A stretch of DNA of 64,000 nucleotides from Gammaproteobacteria bacterium (GTDB lineage: Bacteria > Pseudomonadota > Gammaproteobacteria > HK1): the NCBI GenBank assembly GCA_021773635.1, contig JAJFJV010000019.1, positions 310,001 to 374,000 on the forward strand, in the 5' to 3' direction. The notes below the pieces were generated by a model. It saw only the letters and a program-made list of their open reading frames with translations, was not told the origin of the DNA and searched no databases. Position numbers and translations under genes: made by a program. Positions within the stretch are counted from its first letter, which is position 1, and every line of letters begins with the position of its first letter. Shown piece by piece: positions 49,126 to 56,592 of this stretch.

Positions 49126-49326
49126 ATGGCATCACCAGAAGCCGCAAACGTCATCTCCCCGGACCGCATTCAGCGGTACGTGTACCCCGCACCTACCGTT
49201 CGGGCGAATAATTCGTCATTTCACCGAAAGTACCCAAAAGCCCCAACAGACTGGTGCTGGCAGTGGGCCGTCCATCAGGCGTTCACCATGACCGTACCCC
49301 TGCGCACCACATTTGATGAACTGTGA
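49126..49326 (+). pseudogene. Probable remnant of an integron integrase
   Basis: A 66-codon frame contains RYVYPAPTVRANNSSF then KYPKAPTDWCWQW (49228-49266). The K-Y-P-x-A-x-x-x-W-x-W-Q pattern with a preceding V-Y-x-P is the hallmark of the extra domain of IntI proteins, absent from other tyrosine recombinases. The catalytic boxes are missing and the flanks are out of frame, so the gene is dead. It reads in the same direction as the adjacent leader and cassette. Confidence 0.5.
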
Positions 49327-49340
49327 GCCAGCAAAAGAAA

Positions 49341-49474
49341 GGTGTTTTATGCGGGTCCACATAACACCGCCAATATACGGAGGTGGTGTGCTAACTCTTT
49401 CATTTAATGGTACTTTCAGAAGAATTCAGAACATCCATACAGCGTCATATGCGGATCCGTATATTTATTGTTAT
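49341..49474 (+). other. Integron leader copy 1 (candidate attI-like region)
   Basis: 134 bp immediately upstream of the HEPN cassette. It aligns with the region at 54864-55028 on the opposite strand, sharing GTGCTAACTCTTTCATTTAA, GAATTCAGAACA, CAGCGT and ATATGCGGA in the same order, about three-quarters identical by eye. It lacks a 31-bp internal segment of the other copy. Confidence 0.7.
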
Positions 49475-49513
49475 GGAGCTCGCAAGGCTACAGGCAATAG
49501 TTGAGAAGCATCG

Positions 49514-50773
49514 ATGGAGTGTGTTGCTAATTACGAAGTAAAAGCCGAGTGCTCCGTAGTGGAGGATGATCTCAAACTGCGAATACGGCATCCGAAAAAT
49601 CAATATAGTGCCATCGTTCGGAATATCGCACGATCAGACTATACAACGCCATTCCTGCTTTCTTTGCAGCTGTGCTTTGAAGCACCCAGCTTAGATGATG
49701 CTAGAGATATTGCGGAAGAGCATCTGGCTGATTGCTTAAATATGCTGTGCCTGGCAACGGGATCAAGTTTCAAACGATACCGTATACGCCAAGTAGTTGA
49801 TGCATCTCCCGGAACCACCGGCATGAAAACATTACTCATGTGGAGCGACTCCATAGATCATGAGGATCCACAACCCTTCCTTTCCAACGAAACTGTTGCT
49901 TCCATAGAAAGACTCTCGAAATTTGACGTCCCCCCTGCAATCCGTCGCGCTATGAGATGGTATCGATTGGGTATCGGAGCAACTGCTCCAGACGATCAAT
50001 TTACGTATTTTTGGTTCGCATTAGAAATCATCGCGGTATTTCAAAAAGACCCCAATAAGGTTCCAGATAAGTGCCCACACTGTGAGTCTGCGCTTTATTG
50101 TGAATCGTGCAAAACTCATCCAACACATAAGCCCTATCCAAAACAGGCGATACATGCCCTACTAAAGTCAGCGGACAAAGAGTGCGACGATGCAACCGTT
50201 AAACTATTGGAAAAGACCCGTAATAGTTTGATGCATGGAAAAACGTTAAGGGAAATCGAAGCGAATCTGCCTGAACCTAGGGCAGAAATCGTCGATATAT
50301 TGGGCCGCTTGTTGTGGAAGGCGCTAATTCTTCAATTTCGTCACGAAATGTTTGATGGAACACTAATACTGGGAGCCCCATCAACATATGTTCATAGAAC
50401 CATGCATGGTATCGCTCATATGCAAACAGTAGTCCCTTTCGACGGCGACGGTGATCTAGATCTTAGTTTCAAAGGAACAACGATTCAGTTCGTAGTGGAT
50501 GGCCCACCTCAAAGCGCCTTGCCGTCGGTAATACGCATGAGTTCAGTACAATATGAGCGCCTAGGCAAACTGGCATCTTTCGCGGGGGACCATCAAGAGA
50601 TGTGCAAACGAATATACGGGAAGGTCAAACGAGTGGATGACGGAGTTCAAGCTCTCGTTTTGGCGACTGATATGGCAACTATCAGAAATGCGCTGGATAA
50701 AGAGCCGAAGGAAGAGTGGCAAAAACTCTTCAGTGAGATAATCGGCGAAGCTGGAGGAGAGAGTGCCCCATAA
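49514..50773 (+). CDS. HEPN-motif protein with zinc ribbon (integron cassette)
   Basis: 419 residues. A Zn-ribbon-like CPHCESALYCESC lies near residues 193-205. LLEKTRNSLMHGKTL carries R236-x4-H241, the active-site pattern of HEPN ribonucleases. The remaining N-terminal (about 1-150) and C-terminal (about 270-419) parts are unclassified, and the arrangement resembles ApeA-type HEPN proteins. HEPN RNases act in defence and toxin systems (family knowledge). The stop codon lies in the attC. Confidence 0.8.
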   Translation: MECVANYEVKAECSVVEDDLKLRIRHPKNQYSAIVRNIARSDYTTPFLLSLQLCFEAPSLDDARDIAEEHLADCLNMLCLATGSSFKRYRIRQVVDASPGTTGMKTLLMWSDSIDHEDPQPFLSNETVASIERLSKFDVPPAIRRAMRWYRLGIGATAPDDQFTYFWFALEIIAVFQKDPNKVPDKCPHCESALYCESCKTHPTHKPYPKQAIHALLKSADKECDDATVKLLEKTRNSLMHGKTLREIEANLPEPRAEIVDILGRLLWKALILQFRHEMFDGTLILGAPSTYVHRTMHGIAHMQTVVPFDGDGDLDLSFKGTTIQFVVDGPPQSALPSVIRMSSVQYERLGKLASFAGDHQEMCKRIYGKVKRVDDGVQALVLATDMATIRNALDKEPKEEWQKLFSEIIGEAGGESAP

Positions 50774-50836
50774 CAAGCGCATGAAGTCGCTCACTGCGAC
50801 GCGGCTACCGTCGCGCGCCTTATGCGGGCGTTAGTA
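50768..50836 (+). other. attC site after the HEPN cassette, plus orientation
   Basis: CCATAACAAGCGC opens the site and GCGGGCGTTAGTAG closes it. Arms around GCG/CGC and the central TCGC/GCGA pairs give a stem-loop. The gene stop TAA is part of CCATAAC. Unlike the other attC sites, it faces the plus strand. Confidence 0.8.
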
Positions 50837-50988
50837 GACTCATCCCGTTATTGATGAAGGAGGCCCTGTAAGCCCCGCGTATGCACACAGATGCCCAGAA
50901 GATGTATCGTGGTTTTCCGCAAAACCGGTGAGGTGCTCTACATCATTGCGCTAGGCATCTAGCATCCAGACAGCGATCACACGCACTT

Positions 50989-51361
50989 ATGGCATTATCA
51001 CTCGCGCTATTGGAAAGACATGCAGAGGCAGGGCACCGTTGGGCCTGGGGCGAGTTGGCCACGCTGTATCTGCGTGGCATTGGTGTTAAGCAGAATTTCA
51101 GAGAAGGCAAACTGCTGCTACTGATTGCGGCGCGCACTGCTGACAGAAAAGCAGGCATGCGGTTGGCTGCGTATTATCGGCTCGGTAGCAATGGATTTGA
51201 GCGAAAAGAGGAGAGCGCCACCTTATTGGCGCGACCGAATGGATCGAGTGCTCTTATCCGATGTTTCCGTTATCTATGGAGAAGGCTACGAACACCTGCG
51301 AGAGATATCAGAGCAACGTTATCAACGCTGGCAGGAAATTCGCGCTTGGCTGTGGCCTTGA
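50989..51361 (+). pseudogene. Sel1-repeat protein with frameshift
   Basis: Frame one reads MALSLALLERHAEAGHRWAWGELATLYLRGIGVKQNFREGKLLLLIAARTADRKAGMRLAAYYRLGSNGFERKEES, with a Sel1-type A-x-x-x-L-G-x-x-Y-x-x-G pattern. After a one-base shift near 51215, frame two continues APPYWRDRMDRVLLSDVSVIYGEGYEHLREISEQRYQRWQEIRAWLWP. The N-terminus is probably missing too. Confidence 0.55.
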
Positions 51362-51462
51362 GTAAGGGCTCTGGGCCAAGCCGGCCGGTCGCACCCCCAG
51401 CATGGGCAAATTCCCGGTGCCGGGATCGGCTCTGGGAGGCAGGGATACGTATTCCTTCAAAC

Positions 51463-51503
51463 TAGGGGGGTACCCAACCACTCTGGGGGTACTTCTGGGG
51501 GTA
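51463..51503 (+). promoter_or_regulatory. Integrase arm-type repeats at the right end
   Basis: GGGGGTA occurs at 51466-51472, TGGGGGTA at 51484-51491 and TGGGGGTA at 51496-51503, all in direct orientation, 65 to 100 bases before attR. The same repeat is found beside attL. Confidence 0.65.
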
Positions 51504-51567
51504 TATCCTCACACCCCTTTACCACTCAACCAATATATTCAATCGCTTATGCCTCTGTTTTGGTTGC

Positions 51568-51591
51568 CGCTCCCGGCACCAAGCATGCTTT
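51568..51591 (+). repeat. attR: right attachment repeat of the genomic island
   Basis: Exact 24-base copy of 26939-26962, including the last 14 bases of tRNA-Leu. It sits between the last island gene and the cassette array outside the island. Similarity to the left end continues weakly beyond it (CCATTA-ACAAACACTTAT), suggesting an earlier or related insertion next to it. Confidence 0.9.
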
Positions 51592-51714
51592 TCAGCACTT
51601 CCCGCAACACCCATCATTTCCATTAACAAACACTTATCATGCAGTGGTCGTATTCACGTGATCGCAGGGCACGGAACAAGACCTGACCCGGAAGGTTCTT
51701 TTTCCCTTTTAAAG

Positions 51715-51800
51715 AGCTAACGCCTGCCTTCAGCCGAACGCTTGGAGCGGATGACCGAAGGGAACTAGCGGAGAGTGGATCGGCTGAAGGCATTGTTAGA
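51715..51800 (-). other. attC site of the DUF6615-like cassette
   Basis: On the minus strand: CTCTAACAATGCCTTCAGCC opens it and GTTCGGCTGAAGGCAGGC with GTTAGCT closes it. GCCTTCAGCCGA and TCGGCTGAAGGC form a 12-bp perfect stem. The stop of the gene above is the TAA in CTCTAAC. Confidence 0.9.
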
Positions 51801-52620
51801 GATCATTTTCTCGTAAATCCCAGACCATAATTGAATCGACCTTTGGAAGTTGGTGCGAAAATTCAGACTCCCACCAATCCGGTATATCTTCACCTTTTGA
51901 TTCCAGTAGTGAGCGTACAAACAGAGGCAACCTATCGTGCAGCCCAATTAGCGCACTAGAATTGCTGTTCTCCTCAGGTTCAAACATCTCGCTATAGTAG
52001 TGCCGAATATGTCCGTAAATGCCTCGGATAGCATCGTTACGAGGGGCCATTGAGCGAGGACAACAGACTAGGCATTCGTATGGATTGCACTTGCTAGCAA
52101 TATCACTCGTAGAAACATACTTTCTGGCGGGCTTTACGAAGTGCGTTTCAAGCGTTTTAGCTGCGGCAAGAAGTACTGCTGGGTTTGCAGTCCGTGTTGA
52201 GGGGTTTCCGCCGCAAAGAAAGCTGCTAGATAAAGGCTCTGAATAAAACGCATAGAATGCCAGAGCGTTCATGCGACTTGCGTCTGAAAGTAGTTTCTCG
52301 ATTTGCAGGCCATGCGCATTGGAATATGCGAGTGATGGGTAATTATCACCTTTAGGCTTTAACTTCTTAGCTTGAATGCGAAGGCGTATGGATTGGCTTG
52401 CTCCTACGATCCACCACTCCCAATCTGCTCCTGTGGTTCTCGCTTCTTGGTGTTTTGTGAACTTCTTATACTTTAGCGGTGCGATATTGCTTGATAGCGT
52501 ATATAGCAACCAATCGGTGATGGATTCTTCGCCCACTGAGGGTTGCGCTGCGATCCATCTTGAGATGTAAGATGATGCCGAAATGAAATGGTTACATGCA
52601 GTATTCATGGGTGTGTCCAA
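51796..52620 (-). CDS. DUF6615-like protein, possible nuclease (integron cassette)
   Basis: 274 residues. EESITDWLLYTLSSNIAPLKYKKFTKHQEARTTGADWEWWIVGASQSIRLRIQAKKLKPKGDNYPSLAY is the recognisable part: E-x-x-x-T-G-A-D-W-x-W-W followed by R-x-Q-A-K, resembling the metal-binding and Lys positions of PD-(D/E)xK nucleases. A Cys cluster (CNPYECLVCC) follows near residue 185. The rest is unclassified. The final TAA lies in its attC. An ATG at 52608 is an alternative start. Confidence 0.75.
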   Translation of the reverse strand: MDTPMNTACNHFISASSYISRWIAAQPSVGEESITDWLLYTLSSNIAPLKYKKFTKHQEARTTGADWEWWIVGASQSIRLRIQAKKLKPKGDNYPSLAYSNAHGLQIEKLLSDASRMNALAFYAFYSEPLSSSFLCGGNPSTRTANPAVLLAAAKTLETHFVKPARKYVSTSDIASKCNPYECLVCCPRSMAPRNDAIRGIYGHIRHYYSEMFEPEENSNSSALIGLHDRLPLFVRSLLESKGEDIPDWWESEFSHQLPKVDSIMVWDLRENDL

Positions 52621-52624
52621 TGAT

Positions 52625-52727
52625 CTCTAACGACCAGATAACCTGCGATTTGGCAGCGTGGTGGCTTTGCGGAAGCCAAGGCGCCCCGCCCCGCTGTCAA
52701 ATTGTCAGCGTTGATCTGCTTGTTAGG
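52625..52727 (-). other. attC site of the HNH cassette
   Basis: On the minus strand: GCCTAACAAGCAGATCAACGC at the start and CTGGTCGTTAGAGATCA at the end. Long pairing arms: GACAATTTGACAGCG with CGCTGCCAAATC. Length about 103 bp. Confidence 0.8.
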
Positions 52728-52763
52728 CATACGTTGTACCTTAGCTTCCTTCGATAGCCCGAC

Positions 52764-53360
52764 TTACCTCATGCCTGCCATAGCAACAGGAAACTCTTTC
52801 TCCGCAATTTTCTGCCACGAAAGAATGCTGCCACTCGGGTGAAACTCTTTGTTTTCTTCAAGATAACTAAGGAACCAAGCCAACATCCCATCCCACTCAT
52901 CAATCTTTCCTGGTGGATGTAATTCCCACCCTAGCTCTTCCAATAGCCATTGCGCCTTTGCCGAGTTGTGAAGCGTTGATGTAGTAGCAAAGTTCGATTC
53001 ATCATCTTTTCCACCGCGCGAAATTGGAACAACGTGATCGACAGCAGGCCATAGCTCCCAATAAACAATATGGCTATCCGAGGACTTCCATGTAGCACTA
53101 TGTGGGAAGACTTCCGGAACCAGTTCGCCTAATAGTAAAAGCGCACCTGGGAATACTAGCTTCATTCCAAAATACCGATCCATGAACCCATCTCTCCGAA
53201 ATACTTGTAGAGATTTACACTGATTCATAGAACGCTTTTCAGGAACTATCGATTTCCAAGGATACCCCTCCTTACCCAGCGTAGCCGCAGATTGAATATT
53301 GCCTTTAGTCAGCTCCTGACATATCTCGGAAATCAGCTCTGCTTTATTGCTTTGCACCAA
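52764..53360 (-). CDS. HNH endonuclease-like protein (integron cassette)
   Basis: 198 residues. The core is VYWELWPAVDHVVPISRGGKDDESNFATTSTLHNSAKAQWLLEELGW, an HNH motif (D-H-V-V-P, G-G-x-x-x-x-S-N, and H-N). A helical N-terminus of about 90 residues precedes it. Such HNH proteins are common in integron cassettes and as stand-alone defence-like genes. Substrate unknown. The array sits outside the island's attR. Confidence 0.85.
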   Translation of the reverse strand: MVQSNKAELISEICQELTKGNIQSAATLGKEGYPWKSIVPEKRSMNQCKSLQVFRRDGFMDRYFGMKLVFPGALLLLGELVPEVFPHSATWKSSDSHIVYWELWPAVDHVVPISRGGKDDESNFATTSTLHNSAKAQWLLEELGWELHPPGKIDEWDGMLAWFLSYLEENKEFHPSGSILSWQKIAEKEFPVAMAGMR

Positions 53361-53370
53361 TATTCTTCCT

Positions 53371-53448
53371 GCCTAACGCTGCAATGTGGGGCTGGCAACC
53401 CAGAGCGAAGCGGCGGGTTGACAGTCACACACGATTGACTTGTTATGG
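53371..53448 (-). other. attC site of the zinc-ribbon cassette
   Basis: On the minus strand: CCATAACAAGTCAATCG at the start, CAGCGTTAGGC at the end. Box sequences GCCTAAC (53371-53377) and GTTATGG (53442-53448) on the plus strand mark the limits. Confidence 0.8.
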
Positions 53449-53459
53449 CAATTATTCAC

Positions 53460-53894
53460 CTAACCCTCATCTGGATATGTGTAGGTAGATGCGTGAAATT
53501 TTGATTTACATTCTGGGCATTGTAGATCTGAAATACCTCGGCACTGGTTTAGTAAAATAAAAAAACCGTCTTTAGTCTCACATCTAGGACAGAATGGAGG
53601 GCCCTGTGGGGTTCCATTTCCACGATCTTCGTAACGGAATCCGTGCTTGGTCACAGTTGTTCGGCGAAACTCAAATGCTTTTTTTAGTCGATCGATTTCT
53701 TGATCTTTTTCCTGAATCTCATTTTGTGCGTCAACTAGGGAAACTTTCGCATCAGCTAGACTTTCGGTAAGGTCGGCTAGCCGGAGTTTGAAACCCGCTT
53801 CGTCAACACCTCTATCAATTTCACGGAGATCCTTTGCGATGCCTATGGCCGTTGCAATTGACTGAACGGCAGTACTTATATCCATATTTAACAT
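53460..53894 (-). CDS. Coiled-coil zinc-ribbon protein (integron cassette)
   Basis: 144 residues. An N-terminal helix, a coiled coil (LTESLADAKVSLVDAQNEIQEKDQEIDRLKKAFEF) and a C-terminal zinc ribbon with CPRCETKDGFFILLNQ ... LQCPECKSKF. No enzymatic motif. Small proteins of this layout are often found in cassettes. Function unknown. Other starts within the first four codons are possible. Confidence 0.75.
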   Translation of the reverse strand: MLNMDISTAVQSIATAIGIAKDLREIDRGVDEAGFKLRLADLTESLADAKVSLVDAQNEIQEKDQEIDRLKKAFEFRRTTVTKHGFRYEDRGNGTPQGPPFCPRCETKDGFFILLNQCRGISDLQCPECKSKFHASTYTYPDEG

Positions 53895-53960
53895 TTACCT
53901 TTTTTATAACAGAGACTCATAAAATACAGTTTATATTTAGAGTCATCTATTATTTATGAG

Positions 53961-54020
53961 CCATAACGCCAAGAATAAGGGGCGGCCTTCAGGCCGTCCC
54001 TTTTGATTCCTTTGTTAGGC
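53961..54020 (-). other. attC site of the 65-residue cassette
   Basis: On the minus strand GCCTAACAAAGG opens and CTTGGCGTTATGGC closes, with GGGACGGCCTGAAGGCC in the centre. The gene stop TAA is in GCCTAAC. Confidence 0.85.
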
Positions 54021-54212
54021 TTTTGGACTTGAACATACTTTAATTGCCTTTAACTCCATAATGGAGTCCTGCCCTATTAGTCTTGTTGTCCCGTCTTCCC
54101 TTTCTACGCGGTACGACTTTGGTGTTTTCTTAATGCATTTAACGGACTTTTCATATTCTATTTCATAACGGCCTGTTGAGAACGCAACATCATAAGTTTT
54201 GCCTATTTCCAT
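54015..54212 (-). CDS. Small hypothetical protein, 65 residues (integron cassette)
   Basis: MEIGKTYDVAFSTGRYEIEYEKSVKCIKKTPKSYRVEREDGTTRLIGQDSIMELKAIKVCSSPKA, a beta-rich-looking small protein. Cassette limits on both sides support it as a gene. No family recognised. Confidence 0.65.
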   Translation of the reverse strand: MEIGKTYDVAFSTGRYEIEYEKSVKCIKKTPKSYRVEREDGTTRLIGQDSIMELKAIKVCSSPKA

Positions 54213-54265
54213 TTTGCAATCCCTGTATTCATTCTATGCTAAACACTGACCTTGATAATCCTGAA

Positions 54266-54326
54266 GCCTAACGTCTCGCCTCAGTCGCGCGGCGTTGCCG
54301 CGTCGACCTGTAGCCGCTTGTTATGC
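54266..54326 (-). other. attC site of the first array cassette
   Basis: On the minus strand GCATAACAAGCGG opens and GACGTTAGGC closes. The gene above runs into it and ends at 54281, encoding HNKRLQVDAATPRD from the attC itself, which is common for cassette genes. Confidence 0.85.
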
Positions 54327-54844
54327 CTTTCCTCGCTAAAGACCTCATTAATTTTTGGCTGAAGAAACCAAACCCCAATAGGTGAGAACCAAAATAGGAA
54401 AAATGGTCCGCTATAATCGAGGAACTTTACTTTTTCGTTTCTTTGCAAGGTCACAAACTGCTTCGCAGTAAACCAAAGTCCGTAAAACATACCAAACGTT
54501 GACACAACATGAATAGGTAGCAACCAAGCTGGCGGTGTTTGTGGCTCATTTGACAATTCCATATTTGGAAAAATGGAAACCGCCATAAGAACGGTGTAGA
54601 GAATTGTGACGCCAAATCCCAACCTATAAACAATCGGACTCTTTCTCAAATCTTCGGGAAGCCACCTATTGGCCGTTGAACCGACAGCGTATAGCCACCC
54701 AATAATAACTAACATCCATATCAAAGTTACGGCCCCAAACCATTTGAGACCCTCTGGACCCTGCAGAATCAACATCGGCAATAACATTGGTGTAATAACT
54801 AGCACGAACATCTGCCATGCTTTCAGTTTAAGGAACAATTTCAT
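54281..54844 (-). CDS. Hypothetical membrane protein, first cassette of the array
   Basis: 187 residues with four predicted membrane segments (about 11-30, 36-56, 75-95, 105-130 by hydrophobicity). Reads MKLFLKLKAWQMFVLVITPMLLPMLI and FWFSPIGVWFLQPKINEVF near the C-terminus. No family recognised. The conserved leader (54864-55028) lies 20 bases upstream of the start, consistent with first position in an integron array. Confidence 0.7.
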   Translation of the reverse strand: MKLFLKLKAWQMFVLVITPMLLPMLILQGPEGLKWFGAVTLIWMLVIIGWLYAVGSTANRWLPEDLRKSPIVYRLGFGVTILYTVLMAVSIFPNMELSNEPQTPPAWLLPIHVVSTFGMFYGLWFTAKQFVTLQRNEKVKFLDYSGPFFLFWFSPIGVWFLQPKINEVFSEERHNKRLQVDAATPRD

Positions 54845-54863
54845 ACATATTCTCTATTTTAGG

Positions 54864-55028
54864 CATGACAATGAATATACGGATCCGTATAAGACGCCGG
54901 AATCCGCGGTTGGTCCGCATATAACGCTGCATGGGTGTTCTGAATTCTCCAGAAAAAACTTTTAAATGAAAGAGTTAGCACGTCACGCCTAAATATTTAG
55001 GGTTTTATGCGGATCCGCATAAGGCACC
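54864..55028 (-). other. Integron leader copy 2 (candidate attI-like region)
   Basis: 165 bp before the first cassette. It holds TTATGCGGATCCGCATAA (55005-55022) and TATACGGATCCGTATA (54876-54891), both perfect palindromes sharing CGGATCCG. Aligns with 49341-49474 on the other strand apart from a 31-bp insert (54886-54916 area). From 55029 to 55185 no gene is visible and no intI is found. Confidence 0.7.
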
Positions 55029-55185
55029 TTTTCTTTGCTCGCTTACAGCTCATCTATCCGGCGGAATATTCCAGATGGATTGCGGTTCCTGACATGGGGA
55101 TAAATCATCGTAGCCTCGATCTACTGTGTCAGAGCAGTCCCCCTACCGTTCGAATATCGTGACCACCTTTGCTACCCCACTCGCG

Positions 55186-56592
55186 TTACTCCCCTTCCTC
55201 CGCGAGCACACCTGACTTTTTCTCCGTGTCATCCGCTGGAGCCTCCAGACCATACTGGCTAATCAAACGCCTCAGGCGCGGCCGGGATATGCCCAGAACC
55301 TCACAAGCCTGGCCCCGATGCCAATTGGTTGCCGCCAGTACCCGGGCGATATGCTCACACTCCACATCCGACAAACTCTGCTCGGTTGCCGGTTTCGCCC
55401 TGGCAGCATCCGTGCCCTTCCCGCCGGTCCCGGCTATTTGCTCCGGCATCAGGTCCAGGGTGATGGTATTGCCCGGGCTCAATGCCACTGCCTTCATCAG
55501 CACATTCTCCAATTCACGCACATTGCCCGGCCAGTCATAGGCCCGAAAGGCCTCCATGACTTCTCCCATGAGCCGCGGCACCTTGCGGTGCATGGTGCGA
55601 TTGATCCTGCCCAGCAGGGCGGGTACCAATTGTTCGAGATCCTCCATGCGCTCGCGCAACGGCGGTAGATGGATGTTGACCACCTGGAAACGGTAATAAA
55701 GGTCCTCGCGAAATTTTCCCTGCCCGACCCGCTCCAGCAAATCGGCATTGGTAGCACCAATGACCCGGGCGTTGGTGCGCTTAACCTCGCTCCCGCCCAG
55801 AGGCACAAACTCTTTTTCCTGGATCACTCGCAGCAGCTTGGCCTGTACTCCCGGCGATAAATCACCAACCTCATCGAGAAAGATGCTGCCGTCCTGGGCC
55901 AGGGAAAATTTGCCGGGCTGACGACTAAGCGCACCGGTGAATGCACCTTTCTCGTGGCCGAACATGTCGGATTCCAGCAGCGTCTCCACCACGGCCGCGC
56001 AGTTCACCGCCACGAACGGCGCCGATGGCTTGGTAGCAGCACAATGAATGGCACGGGCCACCAGCTCCTTGCCGGTTCCGGACTCGCCAGTAATCAACAC
56101 CGTTGCCGGACTTTGTGCCACCAGGCCGATGGTCTTGTAGATCTCTTTCATGGCTCGGCTACTGCCCACCATGGCGTAGTCGCTGTCCCCGGCACCCCCT
56201 CCACCGGCATGCACCATGCCCCTTTCGGAGCCATTGCCCGCCAGGATCTTGGTGACCGCGGCGTCCAGCTCATCGATATCAATGGGCTTGTGGATGTAGT
56301 CATCCGCTCCACGCTGCATGGCCTGAATCGTGCTTTCCATATCGTGGAAGGCGGTGATCATAATGACGCGGATGTCGGGAAAGTTTTGCTTGAACTCCGG
56401 CAGGCCCTCCAGCCCTGATTTACCCGGCATGCGGATATCCATCACCAGCAGATCCGGCTGCATTTGTTCGGCCGTAGCCAATCCTTCATCGACGCCCGAC
56501 GCCACTGCGGTATCGTAACCCTGGCTACGAAAGTGCAGCTGCAGGGTACGGCCACTCGCTACGTCATCATCAATCACAAGTATCTTTTTCAT
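55186..56592 (-). CDS. Sigma-54-dependent NtrC-type response regulator
   Basis: 468 residues. Receiver domain (phospho-Asp in LVMDIRMPGKSG), AAA+ domain with Walker A GESGTGKE, the sigma-54 contact GAFTGA, Walker B-like DGSIFLDEVGDL, and a C-terminal Fis-type HTH (EHIARVLAATNWHRGQACEVLGISRPRLRRLISQYG). It should activate -24/-12 promoters. It overlaps the kinase gene by 4 bases. The divergent respiratory genes are the likely target. Related regulators (AioR) control arsenite oxidase genes in other bacteria. Confidence 0.93.
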   Translation of the reverse strand: MKKILVIDDDVASGRTLQLHFRSQGYDTAVASGVDEGLATAEQMQPDLLVMDIRMPGKSGLEGLPEFKQNFPDIRVIMITAFHDMESTIQAMQRGADDYIHKPIDIDELDAAVTKILAGNGSERGMVHAGGGGAGDSDYAMVGSSRAMKEIYKTIGLVAQSPATVLITGESGTGKELVARAIHCAATKPSAPFVAVNCAAVVETLLESDMFGHEKGAFTGALSRQPGKFSLAQDGSIFLDEVGDLSPGVQAKLLRVIQEKEFVPLGGSEVKRTNARVIGATNADLLERVGQGKFREDLYYRFQVVNIHLPPLRERMEDLEQLVPALLGRINRTMHRKVPRLMGEVMEAFRAYDWPGNVRELENVLMKAVALSPGNTITLDLMPEQIAGTGGKGTDAARAKPATEQSLSDVECEHIARVLAATNWHRGQACEVLGISRPRLRRLISQYGLEAPADDTEKKSGVLAEEGE

